Assembly (NCBI GenBank): GCA_020638525.1
Contig: JACKIL010000007.1
Span: 1-64,000, forward strand
Direction: 5' to 3'
From: Caulobacterales bacterium
GTDB lineage: Bacteria > Pseudomonadota > Alphaproteobacteria > Caulobacterales > Parvularculaceae
DNA: 64,000 nucleotides
Below, piece after piece: positions 14,117-23,611 of the stretch. The translations under genes and the position numbers were made by a program. The notes under the pieces are model-generated. The model was given only the letters and a program-made list of their open reading frames with translations, had not been told where the DNA came from and searched no databases. Numbering within the stretch: the first letter of the stretch is position 1; every line of letters begins with the position of its first letter.

Positions 14117-16842
14117 CAGTGGCCGAGCCTTTCAAGCAGGATCGGCGTGTGCACCTGATCGGATTTGTAATTGCCGGTATAGGCGACCATGACGATGTTG
14201 ATGCCGGCGCGATAGGCGAGTTCGCGCTCGCGTTCTCCGCCGCGGGACATCGGCCGCATCGGCCTTCCATAGTCATCCGCCGCCCATGCGCCCGCCCAGT
14301 CGCGCCCGCCAATGATAAGCGGCGTCACGCCGTCATTCGCGCCGCCCGCCGCCTGAACCCAGACGGGGTTGTTGCGCATCCGACCAGGCAGGTCTTCGAG
14401 CAGATAGAAAGAACGCGTCAGCACGTGGTCTTTCGGCAAAGTCGCGAGCGGCGGAATGTCCACCTGGCTGAGGATTTCCCTCAGCGCCGCGCGCTCTGGC
14501 GTTTCGAGACCGGCGACCGCGCGTTCATCGTCGCGCGTATCGAAAACGATGAGACCGCCAAAGCGCATGAAGTTTTCGATATTGGCGAGCGCCGCTTCGC
14601 CGGGCGCGCTCGCGCCAGCGACGATTGGCCAATAGAGGAGCGAATAGACCGAAAGATCGTCCGTCTCGGGATCAATTCCGGCTGGGGCCGCGGGCTCAAT
14701 CGCCGTGCGGCGGATGAGTTCGCGGCTCAAAGCGTAGAGACCGCGTTCGGAGAGCCGGTCGACTTCCGGATCGCCGGTGATGACATAAGCAAGGCGCGTG
14801 TGGAGCGCTGCTTCCTCTGCTTTCGCATCGATCGGCGCATCGAGGGGCTGCGCGTGGGACGGATCAATCGGCGAGAAGAGCGCCAGAGCGAGAAGCGCCG
14901 CGCCTGCAAAGCGAAGCCTTCCGGCGAGGAACAGCGTCAGCAGCGCGTCCGCCAAGAGAAGCAGAAGCGCGATTGCAAAGAGCGGCGGCGCAAGGCGCTT
15001 CGGGGGCTCTGCGACATAAGGCGTTGTCGGAACGCCTGTAATCGAAAGCGGCGCGAAGGCGTCCGCCGGGCCGACCGCGTTCACGGCGAGCGGGGCTTCC
15101 GGCGCGCCATAGAGACCGGGCGGGCGTCCGGGCGCAGCGCCTTTTTGCGCTTCGGCGGCGGTGATGCTTTGAAGGTCGGGCGCAGGTTTTTCGAGCCGTC
15201 CGAAACCGTCGAGCACGCGGATGGGCGCAAGGCGCGCGCTTGCTTCACCTTCGGCGCGGTCAGGCCCGAGCACGGAGAGGAAAGTCAGCTTCCGGAGCAT
15301 GTCGACAAAGATCGCGGAAATCGGCAGGTCCGACCAGCCGGGCGTCGCCGGCACATGGAAGAGCGCGACGGCGCCGGCGCCGATATTCACGCCCGTGACG
15401 AGCGGCGTGCCGTCGGCGAGACTCGCCCAGGTGCGCTCGCTTGTCTCTCCACCGGGGCGTGCGAGCACTTGTTGGCGAACGAAGACATCAGTCGGGGGCG
15501 CAAGATCTGCGAACGGTCCGTCGGGAGAGAAGGGGCCGAGCAGCTGCGGCGTCTCCCAGGTGAGCGCGCCGCCAAAGGCTCTTCCGCCGCCGCGGAGGCT
15601 GACCGGCAGCAATGGCGGATCTCCATCCTGCGCAGCATCGGCGAGATTGGGGCCTGCAAAGCGGATGATGACGCCGCCCTTTTCGACCCATGCCTGCAGG
15701 CCCGCGACATCGTTTGCGCGCAAGCGGCCTACATCGTCGAGCACGATGACGGAGACATCTGAGCGGAGGAGATTTTCAAGCGTATCGGATTCGAAAGCAG
15801 CGTAAGGTTCGAGCGCCTTCTTCACATAATAGCCGCCGGTGAGAAGCGCCTCGGCTTCGTCGTCGGAACCGGCGATGAGGCCGATTGCAGCGCGGCGATC
15901 GCGCGCATCGGCCAGTTGAACGGCGCCGGCGGAGGAGTATCCCTCAATTGCGACGGACGCGATGTCGTTGCGCAAGGCGAGCGGCAAATCGATCGCAACA
16001 TCGATGCTCTTCTCGCCGCGTTTCATCTCTGCATTCGTTGTTGCGAGAATGCGTCCGTCGCGTGCCGTCGCGATCAGCTGACCGGTCCAGTCCGTGTCGT
16101 CTGCAAGGCGTTCGACGCGATAGACGCGGCCGTCCGCGGTCGGCGCGAGTGCGCGCAGGATCATCTGTTGCGTGCGCGTATCTGCAAAAACGGTGAGCGC
16201 GCCGCGCTCGCCGAGCGCCGCAGCGAACGCAGCATCGCCGTTCTCCGCGACGCCGTCAGTGAGCCAGCGAATTTCAGGTTGTCCACCGGTCTTGCCGAGC
16301 GCCGCATCAAGCGCGGCGAGACTTGCGAGCGATGCTTGCCTGTCTGCACGGAAAGGCGACGGTTTGATCGCATCGGAAACGCCGAGCGCTTCTTCGCCGG
16401 TGAGCGGCGTCGCGGCGCTCGCCGCGTCAGGTTCCGAAGTCTTGAGAATGAAGACGGAGCGACCTGCTTGCGCGGCTTCTTCAGCGCCCGCCTTGAGTGC
16501 GTTCTGGCGAATGCGCCAGCCGGGCGCCGCCGCCCAGCTATCGTCGACGACAAACACCAGCGGGCCTGTCGCGCCAGAGAGTTTCGGCGCATTGAGGATC
16601 GGTCCGGCGAGCGCAAGGATGACGATCGCTGCGAGGAGCAGGCGCAGAAGCAAAACCCACCACGGCGTCTTGTCCGGCGTTTCTTCCGTGCCCGCGAGAT
16701 CGCGCAGGATGATGAATGCGGGAAACTTCACGCGCTGCGGCGCGGGCGGCGTTGCGCGCAGCAGAAGCCAGATCGCCGGCAGCGCCAGAAGCGACATCAG
16801 GATCAAAGGCTCGGCGAAAGAAAGCGCGCCCAGTGTTAGCAT
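14116..16842 (-). CDS. BatA-N and DUF4159 domain membrane protein
   Basis: The 908-residue protein begins with the aerotolerance-regulator N-terminal module (two helices: LILMSLLALPAIWLLLRA, then VLLLRLLLAAIVILALAGPI), followed by a VWA-like segment (GPLVFVVDDSWAAAPGW) in which the usual metal-site pattern is incomplete. A GATase-like middle region (VIVLDDVGRLRANDVAGLQ) follows. Two further helices near residues 640-680 lead into a C-terminal DUF4159 domain with RLAYVITGDPEVDRLSERGL, MRFGGLIVFDTRD and the ending YKSDQVHTPILLERLGH. Found next to moxR and DUF58 genes in many Alphaproteobacteria. It starts 10 bases after the DUF58 stop. Function unknown; an envelope role is likely. Confidence 0.82.
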   Translation of the reverse strand: MLTLGALSFAEPLILMSLLALPAIWLLLRATPPAPQRVKFPAFIILRDLAGTEETPDKTPWWVLLLRLLLAAIVILALAGPILNAPKLSGATGPLVFVVDDSWAAAPGWRIRQNALKAGAEEAAQAGRSVFILKTSEPDAASAATPLTGEEALGVSDAIKPSPFRADRQASLASLAALDAALGKTGGQPEIRWLTDGVAENGDAAFAAALGERGALTVFADTRTQQMILRALAPTADGRVYRVERLADDTDWTGQLIATARDGRILATTNAEMKRGEKSIDVAIDLPLALRNDIASVAIEGYSSAGAVQLADARDRRAAIGLIAGSDDEAEALLTGGYYVKKALEPYAAFESDTLENLLRSDVSVIVLDDVGRLRANDVAGLQAWVEKGGVIIRFAGPNLADAAQDGDPPLLPVSLRGGGRAFGGALTWETPQLLGPFSPDGPFADLAPPTDVFVRQQVLARPGGETSERTWASLADGTPLVTGVNIGAGAVALFHVPATPGWSDLPISAIFVDMLRKLTFLSVLGPDRAEGEASARLAPIRVLDGFGRLEKPAPDLQSITAAEAQKGAAPGRPPGLYGAPEAPLAVNAVGPADAFAPLSITGVPTTPYVAEPPKRLAPPLFAIALLLLLADALLTLFLAGRLRFAGAALLALALFSPIDPSHAQPLDAPIDAKAEEAALHTRLAYVITGDPEVDRLSERGLYALSRELIRRTAIEPAAPAGIDPETDDLSVYSLLYWPIVAGASAPGEAALANIENFMRFGGLIVFDTRDDERAVAGLETPERAALREILSQVDIPPLATLPKDHVLTRSFYLLEDLPGRMRNNPVWVQAAGGANDGVTPLIIGGRDWAGAWAADDYGRPMRPMSRGGERERELAYRAGINIVMVAYTGNYKSDQVHTPILLERLGH

Positions 16843-16852
16843 GGTCGCAGCG

Positions 16853-17758
16853 TCATCCTTTCAGCATTCGAAGATCGCTCAGCGCGGCGTAAAGCGCGAG
16901 CAGAGCGCCTTGCGCAGGCCGGTCCGTGCGGTGGGCGATGAAGGTCCACCGATAAGCGCTCGCCGCATCTTCGAGCGCGCGGCGATGCGCCATGAATTTT
17001 TCGCGATAGGATGCGCCGAGCGCGCCGGCGTCGCCGAAGAGTAGCCGATCGCGGCTTTCCGCATCCTGAAATTCGGTTCGTCCCGTGAACGGAAACTCTT
17101 CTTCGGCCGGATCGACGATCTGTACGAGCGCGCCCAAGGCGCCGGCGCTTGCGCATCGTCTGATTGCAGCGGCGATCTCGTCGGGCGAAGTAAAGAAGTC
17201 GCTCAGGAAAACGACGCGCGCGCCGGGCGTAAGCTGGACTGGCGTCGGCGCCGAGGCGCCGGCGTCATCCGTTAGCAGCGCTTCGAGAATGCGCGTCGGT
17301 GCGCCGCGACCGTGGAACGGTCTTTGCGAAAGTCCCATCAGCCCGACACGCTCGCCGGCTTGCGAGAGCAGAATGGAAAGCGCTGTCGCGAGAACATCCG
17401 CGCGCCGCCGCTTCATTGGCGTCGCCGTGGATGACGAATAAACGAGCGAAGCGGAAGCGTCCCGCCAGATCCACACCGCGGCCGCCGCTTCCCATTCATT
17501 CTGGCGAACATAAAGCCGGTCGGCCGCGCGCGCAGACTGGCGCCAATCGATCGCGCTCACCGGATCGCCGAAACCATAAGCGCGGTGCTGCCAGAAAGTC
17601 TCGCCGGGTCCTGCGCGCCGGCGACCGTGAAGGCCGGCCGCGACGGTATGTGCGACCCTGTCCGCCTCAACCATCAGCGCCGGAAAAAGCGCGGCGGCTT
17701 CTTCGGCTTCATGGCGCGTTTGAAGCGCGCCGGCAGGGAGGTGGGCGGATGGGCTCAT
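16853..17758 (-). CDS. DUF58 domain protein
   Basis: The 301-residue protein belongs to the DUF58 family, the constant partner of MoxR ATPases. The family core is visible as AGLHGRRRAGPGETFWQHRAYGFGDPVSAIDWRQSARADRLYVRQNEWE-like sequence (residues 42-90, including the invariant D-WRQSAR segment), followed by a VWA-like domain (VWIWRDASASLVY, RVVFLSDFFTSPDEI). It is soluble and cytoplasmic. MoxR is thought to act as a chaperone-like AAA+ on VWA proteins, so it may load or remodel this protein or the two membrane proteins downstream. It lies 38 bases after moxR. Confidence 0.85.
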   Translation of the reverse strand: MSPSAHLPAGALQTRHEAEEAAALFPALMVEADRVAHTVAAGLHGRRRAGPGETFWQHRAYGFGDPVSAIDWRQSARAADRLYVRQNEWEAAAAVWIWRDASASLVYSSSTATPMKRRRADVLATALSILLSQAGERVGLMGLSQRPFHGRGAPTRILEALLTDDAGASAPTPVQLTPGARVVFLSDFFTSPDEIAAAIRRCASAGALGALVQIVDPAEEEFPFTGRTEFQDAESRDRLLFGDAGALGASYREKFMAHRRALEDAASAYRWTFIAHRTDRPAQGALLALYAALSDLRMLKG

Positions 17759-17796
17759 GAAACGGGCGCGATGTCCTTACGCTGTCGAACGAACGC

Positions 17797-18780
17797 CTAG
17801 AAAGACTTCGCCATCAATTCGCCGATGAAATCGTCCGTCGTCAGCCCTTCGGAACGGGCTGCGAAATTGAGCGCCATGCGATGACGCAGAATTGGTTTTG
17901 CGAGACGGCGCACATCGTCAAGCGAAGGCGCGTAACGGCCTTCGATCAATGCGAGGGCGCGCACGCCAAGCGAAAGCGCCTGACTTGCACGTGGGCCCGG
18001 CCCCCATGCGACCATCGATTTGACGCGCTCCTCCGCATCGGCGACAGGGCGCGCGCTGCGCACAAGGGCGAGAATCGCGTCGACGATCTGCACGCCGATG
18101 GGCATTTCGCGCACAAGCGCCTGCGCGCGAATGAGATCATCCGCTGACATGGCAGCTTCGACTTTCTTCGTGCTCGCGCCGGTCGTCGCGGCGAGCATGC
18201 GCCGCTCTGCATCTTCTTCCGGATAGTCGACATTGATCTGCAGGAGGAAACGGTCGAGCTGCGCTTCAGGGAGCGGATAGGTGCCTTCCTGTTCGATCGG
18301 GTTCTGCGTCGCGAGCACATGGAACGGCGCCGGCAGATCATGGCGCGCGCCTGCGACGGTCACATGCAGCTCCTGCATCGCCTGCAGGAGCGCCGATTGC
18401 GTGCGCGGGCTCGCCCGGTTGATTTCGTCGGCCATCAGAAGCTGACAGAAGATCGGGCCGGGGATGAAACGGAATTCGCGCGCGCCCGAAGCACTCTCTT
18501 CGAGCACTTCCGAGCCGAGCACGTCGCCGGGCATCAGGTCCGGCGTGAACTGGACCCGCTTGGCCGAGAGCCCCATCAGGTCCGCGACCGAAGTGACGAG
18601 AAGGGTCTTTGCGAGGCCCGGCGCGCCGACGAGGAGGGCGTGACCGCCCGCGGCCAGCGTTGCGAGCGTCAGCTCGATCACCTCTTCCTGGCCGAAGATG
18701 ACTTGCCCCAACCCTTCCCGGGCGGCGGCGAACTTTGCCGAAATCTCGTCGAACTCGCGGACGAGGTCTTTCTCTGTCAT
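17797..18780 (-). CDS. MoxR family AAA+ ATPase
   Basis: The 327-residue AAA+ ATPase of the MoxR group has Walker A LLVGAPGLAKT near residue 50, Walker B LLMADEINRASP, sensor 1 LATQNPIEQEGTYPLPEAQLDRF, and sensor 2 in the C-terminal lid (WGPGPRASQAL). This is the classical MoxR layout. The ATG at 18780 follows AAGGGAAG and is preferred to an upstream extension that lacks family similarity. It is the first gene of the cluster moxR-DUF58-DUF4159-membrane protein, transcribed away from sppA. Confidence 0.92.
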   Translation of the reverse strand: MTEKDLVREFDEISAKFAAAREGLGQVIFGQEEVIELTLATLAAGGHALLVGAPGLAKTLLVTSVADLMGLSAKRVQFTPDLMPGDVLGSEVLEESASGAREFRFIPGPIFCQLLMADEINRASPRTQSALLQAMQELHVTVAGARHDLPAPFHVLATQNPIEQEGTYPLPEAQLDRFLLQINVDYPEEDAERRMLAATTGASTKKVEAAMSADDLIRAQALVREMPIGVQIVDAILALVRSARPVADAEERVKSMVAWGPGPRASQALSLGVRALALIEGRYAPSLDDVRRLAKPILRHRMALNFAARSEGLTTDDFIGELMAKSF

Positions 18781-19131
18781 GGGCTTCCCTTGGGCTTCCT
18801 TGCAGTGGCGGTGGTCTTGGCGCGGGGCCTGAAACAGTCCTAAGCGCTTCTTATTCCGGCGATTCTCCGGATCGATCGGGGCGAAATTGAGATACCACAA
18901 GCAGGCCGGCATTTCCCATCCGCCTGCCAAACATTCGGCTCGTATTGTCGCAAAACTCTTGCCTCTTGCCGCACCGGACCCATTGTTCCTACGATACCCC
19001 GGCCCGCGAGCGTCTTCGGACTGAGTTATCGCGGTGTTAATGAGGGGGCCGTAACCATTAGCGCTTGGCTCCGGCCGGCGATCACGCGGCGGGCTTTTCG
19101 TGGGAAAGCGCGCCTATTCAAGGGGTGTTAG
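18781..19131. other. Divergent intergenic region between moxR and sppA
   Basis: The 351-bp gap must hold promoters for both directions. I see no RNA gene or convincing small gene in it. GTTAATG (19036-19042) and CATTAGC (19056-19062) form an inverted repeat with one mismatch, which could be an operator or upstream element for sppA. No clear -35/-10 pair stands out. Confidence 0.35.
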
Positions 19132-21033
19132 GTGTCTGGCGAAGATCACAATTTCACGGTCTGGGGTTTCATCAAAGGTTTCGGCAAGCTGCTGATCGGG
19201 CTTCTCCTGATTATTCAGGGGATTATCGGGCTTGCGGTCCTGCTGCTCTTCGTCGGCGTGATGATCAGCGTTTCGGATGGGCTCGCCGGGGGCAAATCCG
19301 GCGGCGCGTCAGTGCCGGACGACTCGGCGCTCCTCATGAATCCGTCAGGCGTCCTTGTTGAGCAAGGCGAGCCGACAGACGCCTTCGAGCGCGCCCTTCA
19401 GGACGCCTATGGCATAGACGAGCCACCGCAGGTCGAAGTCGGTCAGATCGTCCACGCGATTCGCGAAGCGAAAGATGACCAGCGCATCAAGGCGATGGTC
19501 CTCGACTTCTCCGGGCTTTCCGTTCCGTCTTCGAGCGCATCGAAGCTTTACGAGATCGCTGACGAGATCGACGCTTTCCGCGCCTCGGGCAAAGAAGTCA
19601 TCGCCGTCGGCGACAGCTACGGGCAGGAGCAGTTTCTCCTCGCGGCGCATGCCGACAAAGTCTTCATGCACGACTTCGGCAATGTGTTCCTTTACGGCTA
19701 CGGCTCTTACGGAACCTATGTGAAGTCGCTCCTCGAAAAGCTGAAAATCACGAGCCACGTCTTCCGCGTCGGCACGTTCAAGTCAGCGGTCGAGCCCTAT
19801 ATCCGCGATGACATGTCGCCTGAGGCGAAAGAAGCGAACATCGCGTTCCTCACCGTGCTGTGGGATGAATATGCGCGCTCCGTCGAGAAGGCGCGCAAGC
19901 TGCCTGACGGCGCGATCAAGCAATACACCAATCAGCTTGGCGATCTTCTGAAGCAGGCCGGCGGCGACTTCTCGAAAGTCGCGCTCGATTACGGCCTTGT
20001 CGACGGCCTCAAATCGCGTCCGGAGCAGATGGCCTATCTGATGGACGAGTTCGGCAAGAGCAAGGACGGCAAGTCGTTCAAGAACGTCAACTTCCGTCAT
20101 TACCTCGCCGCCATCGGCGAAGAGGAAGACGGCGATGCGCCGAACGTCGCGATCGTGACGGCGGCGGGCGTCATCGTCGACGGCGAGGCCCCTGTCGGTC
20201 AGGCGGCTGGCGGCGATACGGTCGCAGGCTTCCTCAAGCAGGCGCTTGAAGATGAAGACGTGAAGGCGGTTGTCCTGCGCGTCGACAGCCCGGGCGGATC
20301 GGCCTTCGCTTCCGAAGTCATTCGCGACGGCGTTCTGGCGCTGAAAGCGGCCGGCAAACCTGTCGTTGTTTCGATGGGCTCGCTCGCAGCTTCCGGCGGT
20401 TACTGGATCTCCTCGGCCGCTGACGAAATCTGGGCGTCGCCGACGACGATCACCGGTTCGATCGGCATCTTCGGTTTCTTCACGACGTTCGAGAACACGG
20501 CGTCTGAAATCGGCGTCTATGTGGATGGCGTCGGCACGACGCCGCTTTCCCCGATCATGGCGACGGGCGTCGGCCCGCTGCCGCCTGAAGCCGCCGACAT
20601 CATCCAGCAGTCGGTGGAAGAGGGCTATGAGCGCTTCCTCACCGTGGTCGGCGAAGGCCGCCACCTTGAGCCTTCCTATGTGGACTCGGTCGGTCAGGGC
20701 CGCGTCTGGATCGGCAAGACGGCGCTTGATCTGAAGCTCGTCGATCAACTCGGCGGCATCGATGAAGCTGTCGCGGCCGCCGCCAAGCGCGCTGGCCTTG
20801 AGGAATATGACGTCGTGCGCGTGCTCGACCGTCAGACCCCGTTCGAGAAACTCTTCGGCTCGTTCTCGGCGAAAGTCGTGGCGGCGGCGGGGCTCGACAA
20901 GGGCAAAGTCCGCTCTGAGCAGAACGCCGTGCGCAAGCTCGTCCGTGAAGCGGAAGAGAACGTTTCCTTCCTCGACGGGTTCAATGACCCGAACGGGCTT
21001 TATGCACGCTGCGTTGCGTGCGACATGAAATAG
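19132..21033 (+). CDS. sppA: Signal peptide peptidase SppA, 67K type
   Basis: The 633-residue inner-membrane serine protease degrades cleaved signal peptides. One N-terminal membrane helix (LIGLLLIIQGIIGLAVLLLF) anchors two tandem S49 domains, as in the E. coli long form. The catalytic Lys is Lys217 in RVGTFKSAVEPY of the first domain, and the nucleophile is Ser421 in SLAASGGYWISS of the second. The flanking blocks VDSPGGSAFASEVI and TGSIGIFGFF are also present. The start is GTG 19132; AAGGGG precedes it. A hairpin follows the stop. Confidence 0.93.
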   Translation: MSGEDHNFTVWGFIKGFGKLLIGLLLIIQGIIGLAVLLLFVGVMISVSDGLAGGKSGGASVPDDSALLMNPSGVLVEQGEPTDAFERALQDAYGIDEPPQVEVGQIVHAIREAKDDQRIKAMVLDFSGLSVPSSSASKLYEIADEIDAFRASGKEVIAVGDSYGQEQFLLAAHADKVFMHDFGNVFLYGYGSYGTYVKSLLEKLKITSHVFRVGTFKSAVEPYIRDDMSPEAKEANIAFLTVLWDEYARSVEKARKLPDGAIKQYTNQLGDLLKQAGGDFSKVALDYGLVDGLKSRPEQMAYLMDEFGKSKDGKSFKNVNFRHYLAAIGEEEDGDAPNVAIVTAAGVIVDGEAPVGQAAGGDTVAGFLKQALEDEDVKAVVLRVDSPGGSAFASEVIRDGVLALKAAGKPVVVSMGSLAASGGYWISSAADEIWASPTTITGSIGIFGFFTTFENTASEIGVYVDGVGTTPLSPIMATGVGPLPPEAADIIQQSVEEGYERFLTVVGEGRHLEPSYVDSVGQGRVWIGKTALDLKLVDQLGGIDEAVAAAAKRAGLEEYDVVRVLDRQTPFEKLFGSFSAKVVAAAGLDKGKVRSEQNAVRKLVREAEENVSFLDGFNDPNGLYARCVACDMK

Positions 21034-21061
21034 GAACGCGAGCAAACTCGACCTGAAAGGC

Positions 21062-21101
21062 CGGCGCCGCGTCGAAACCCGATGCGGCGCCGATTTCGTT
21101 T
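21062..21101 (+). terminator. Hairpin between sppA and the DUF1285 gene
   Basis: CGGCGCCGC (21062-21070) and GCGGCGCCG (21084-21092) form a perfect 9-bp stem with a 13-nt loop, followed by ATTTCGTTT. It would stop sppA transcripts, yet it ends only nine bases before the next ATG, where a ribosome-binding site would be. It may therefore also limit translation of readthrough RNA. Confidence 0.6.
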
Positions 21102-21680
21102 ATGACCGATCTCATGCGCTACGCTGCTGCGCTCGCCGATGCGGAGAAGGGCAAGGGCCTGCCGCCCGTCGAGCGCTGGAACCCTGACTATTGCGGTGAG
21201 ATCGACCTTGTCATCCGCCGCGACGGGACCTGGGTGCATGAGGGAACGCCGATCGGGCGTGCGCGCCTCGTCCGCCTGTTCTCGACGGTGCTGAAGGTCG
21301 AGAACGGCCGGCATTTTCTCGTCACTCCCGTCGAAAAGCTGGGGATCGAGGTCGAGGATGCGCCCTTCGTCGCCGTGCTGATGCGCGCTGAAGGCGAGGG
21401 GGCGGCCCGGCGTCTCATTTTCACGACTAATGTCGGGGACGAAGTAACCGCAGATGCGGATCACGAAATCGTTTTTCGCAAGAGTCCGGCGAGCGGGGCC
21501 AAGGCCCCCTATATACGGGTCCGGGCGGATCTCTGGGCGCTCGTCGCCCGTTCCGTTTTTTATGACCTTGTGGCGCTCGGCGAAACGCGCAAGGTCGATG
21601 GCGAGGAAATGTTCGGCGTTGAATCGAGCGGTCGGTTTTTCCCGCTCGGCCGGGCTTCCGAGGTTTTTGACGCAGACTGA
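21102..21680 (+). CDS. DUF1285 domain protein
   Basis: The 192-residue soluble protein matches DUF1285, a family of unknown function common in Alphaproteobacteria. Recognisable blocks are LPPVERWNPDYCGEIDLVIRRDG at the N-terminus, PIGRARLVRLFSTVL and LVTPVEKLGIEVEDAPFVAV in the middle, and FYDLVALGE near the end. No catalytic motif is evident. It heads an operon with a CoA pyrophosphatase (4-base gap) and the CCA transferase. No ribosome-binding site is seen; a hairpin occupies that place. ATG 21114 is a possible later start. Confidence 0.8.
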   Translation: MTDLMRYAAALADAEKGKGLPPVERWNPDYCGEIDLVIRRDGTWVHEGTPIGRARLVRLFSTVLKVENGRHFLVTPVEKLGIEVEDAPFVAVLMRAEGEGAARRLIFTTNVGDEVTADADHEIVFRKSPASGAKAPYIRVRADLWALVARSVFYDLVALGETRKVDGEEMFGVESSGRFFPLGRASEVFDAD

Positions 21681-21683
21681 ACA

Positions 21684-22382
21684 ATGGACGGCAAGGATAA
21701 CGATCCGCGAACGGTCGCGCTTTCAGGCGATCACTGGCGCGAGACGATCGCGCGCAATCTTCAGCGCGCGTCCGCGCAGCGCGTTCGCGCGCTCTTCGCC
21801 GAGATGAATCCGCATCTTGTCGGCGACAAGCTGTTTGAAGATCGCTGGAGCGATATTCGACGGGATGCGGCGGTGCTGGTGCCCATCCTGCCGCGCCTTG
21901 GCGGGCCGACAGTTCTGATGACGGTGCGTTCCGCCGACATGCCCTCGCATGCAGGCCAGATCAGCTTTCCGGGCGGGAAGGCGCATCCGGAAGACAACGG
22001 CCCCGTCGCGACGGCGCTGCGCGAGTCGTTTGAAGAAGTGAACATCGCGCCGGAGAAAGTCGACGTCATCGGCGCGCTTGGCGTTCATCAGGGCGGGCTC
22101 GGCTTTTCGGTGACGCCGATCGTCGGCGTCATCGATCCGTCCGTGGAAATTCGGCCTTGTCCGCGAGAGGTCGCCGAAATCTTTGAGGTGCCGCTCTCCT
22201 TCATCGCTGATCTTGCGAACCACACGACCGAAGCGCGTTCCCACAAAGGTGTTTCCTACAACATGTTCGCAGCGCCCTATGGGCGCTATCACATCTGGGG
22301 CCTGACCGCCGGCATTCTGCGCACGCTCGCGGAGACGTTGCAGGAGCATCCGACGATTTCCGTCGATGCGGCGGCGGAATGA
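21684..22382 (+). CDS. CoA pyrophosphatase, NudL-type Nudix hydrolase
   Basis: The 232-residue Nudix enzyme probably cleaves CoA and its derivatives to 3',5'-ADP and 4'-phosphopantetheine. The CoA-specific signature precedes the Nudix box: TVLMTVRSADMPSHAGQISFP-type sequence with SFPGGKAH. The Nudix box itself reads GGKAHPEDN...ALRESFEEVNI, with Asn at the position that is usually Gly in the final EExG. It is the second gene of the DUF1285 operon and overlaps the CCA gene by four bases (ATGA). Confidence 0.88.
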   Translation: MDGKDNDPRTVALSGDHWRETIARNLQRASAQRVRALFAEMNPHLVGDKLFEDRWSDIRRDAAVLVPILPRLGGPTVLMTVRSADMPSHAGQISFPGGKAHPEDNGPVATALRESFEEVNIAPEKVDVIGALGVHQGGLGFSVTPIVGVIDPSVEIRPCPREVAEIFEVPLSFIADLANHTTEARSHKGVSYNMFAAPYGRYHIWGLTAGILRTLAETLQEHPTISVDAAAE

Positions 22383-23611
22383 CAAACGCTGAATCAACTT
22401 TGACGCCTCTGGCGGAATGCGACGCGCTCCAATTCGATTGGACGCGCAACGCGCCAGTCGTGAAAATCGTCGCGGCGCTCGAAGCGGCGCGGCCGGGCTC
22501 CGTGCGCTTCGTCGGCGGCTGTGTGCGCGACAGCCTGATCGGCGTCACGCCGAAGGATATCGACATTGCGACAACGTTGACGCCGCAGGCGGTCATCGAC
22601 GCGCTGCATGCGGCCTCGCTCAAGGCCGCGCCGACCGGCGTCGATCATGGAACGATAACAGGCGTCGCTGACCATGTCGGCGTTGAAATCACGACGCTGC
22701 GCGCGGATGTCTCGACGGATGGAAGGCGCGCGACAGTCGCTTTCACGGAGGACTGGGCGACCGATGCGCGGCGGCGCGATTTTCGCCTGAACGCGATTTA
22801 TCTGACGACGGATGGAAAGCTCTTCGATCCGGTTGGCGGCGTCGCCGATGCGAAGGCGCGGCGCGTGCGCTTCATTGGCGCGCCCGAAGATCGCATTCGC
22901 GAAGACTATCTTCGCATCCTGCGTTTCTTTCGTTTCTCGGCGCGCTTCGCCGGCGGATTCGATGCGGAAGGTTTGAGCGCCTGCGCGCAATTGCGTGAGG
23001 GGATGTCGCGCCTCTCCGCTGAACGGGTCGGCGACGAATTCACCCGAATTCTGGCGCTGCCCCGCGCAGCGCTCGCCGTTGATGCGATGGCCGCGTGCGG
23101 CGTGCTCGCGGAAGTGTGGCCGGCGCCGGCGTCGCGGAATGTCTTGCGCCGACTGAAGGAACTCGAGCCGGAAGCGGCCTCGCCTGTGGGGCTCGCCGCG
23201 CTTTGGGGCGAAGGCGGCGAAGGGATCGATGCGGCGTTGCGCCTGCCCAATGCCGAGGCGGCGCGCCGCAAGCGCGCGCTCGCCGTTTCGAATTCGCTTT
23301 CCCCTTTGCTGTCCGAGCGCGAGGCGCGCGCCATTCTCTATCGCGTCGGCGTCGATGCGTGGAATGACGGCGTGCTGCTTGCGATGGCGCGCAGCGGTGA
23401 CAGCGTCGACTGGTCCGCCATCGCAGGGCTCGCCGAGCGCTGGCAGGCGCCTGTTTTCGCCTATACGGGCAAGGACATTATCGCGGCGGGCATAGAGCGC
23501 GGACCTGAAGTCGCAAAACGCCTGCGTGAAGTCGAAGAGGCCTGGATCGCGGAGGACTTTCCGCCTGCGGAGCGTCTCCTCGAAATTCTCAAAGAGAAAA
23601 CATCGCGCTGA
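22379..23611 (+). CDS. cca: CCA tRNA nucleotidyltransferase
   Basis: The 410-residue class II enzyme of the poly(A) polymerase/CCA family adds or repairs tRNA 3' ends. The catalytic head has RFVGGCVRDSLIG and the metal site DIDIATTLTPQ at about residues 40-68, then RRRDFRLNAIYL (motif B/C) and EDRIREDYLRILRFFRFSARF (template region). The C-terminal helical body is more variable. It overlaps the Nudix gene (ATGA) and ends one base before the convergent TIGR02301 gene. Both tRNAs in the window already encode CCA, so a repair role is likely here. Confidence 0.93.
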   Translation: MTNAESTLTPLAECDALQFDWTRNAPVVKIVAALEAARPGSVRFVGGCVRDSLIGVTPKDIDIATTLTPQAVIDALHAASLKAAPTGVDHGTITGVADHVGVEITTLRADVSTDGRRATVAFTEDWATDARRRDFRLNAIYLTTDGKLFDPVGGVADAKARRVRFIGAPEDRIREDYLRILRFFRFSARFAGGFDAEGLSACAQLREGMSRLSAERVGDEFTRILALPRAALAVDAMAACGVLAEVWPAPASRNVLRRLKELEPEAASPVGLAALWGEGGEGIDAALRLPNAEAARRKRALAVSNSLSPLLSEREARAILYRVGVDAWNDGVLLAMARSGDSVDWSAIAGLAERWQAPVFAYTGKDIIAAGIERGPEVAKRLREVEEAWIAEDFPPAERLLEILKEKTSR

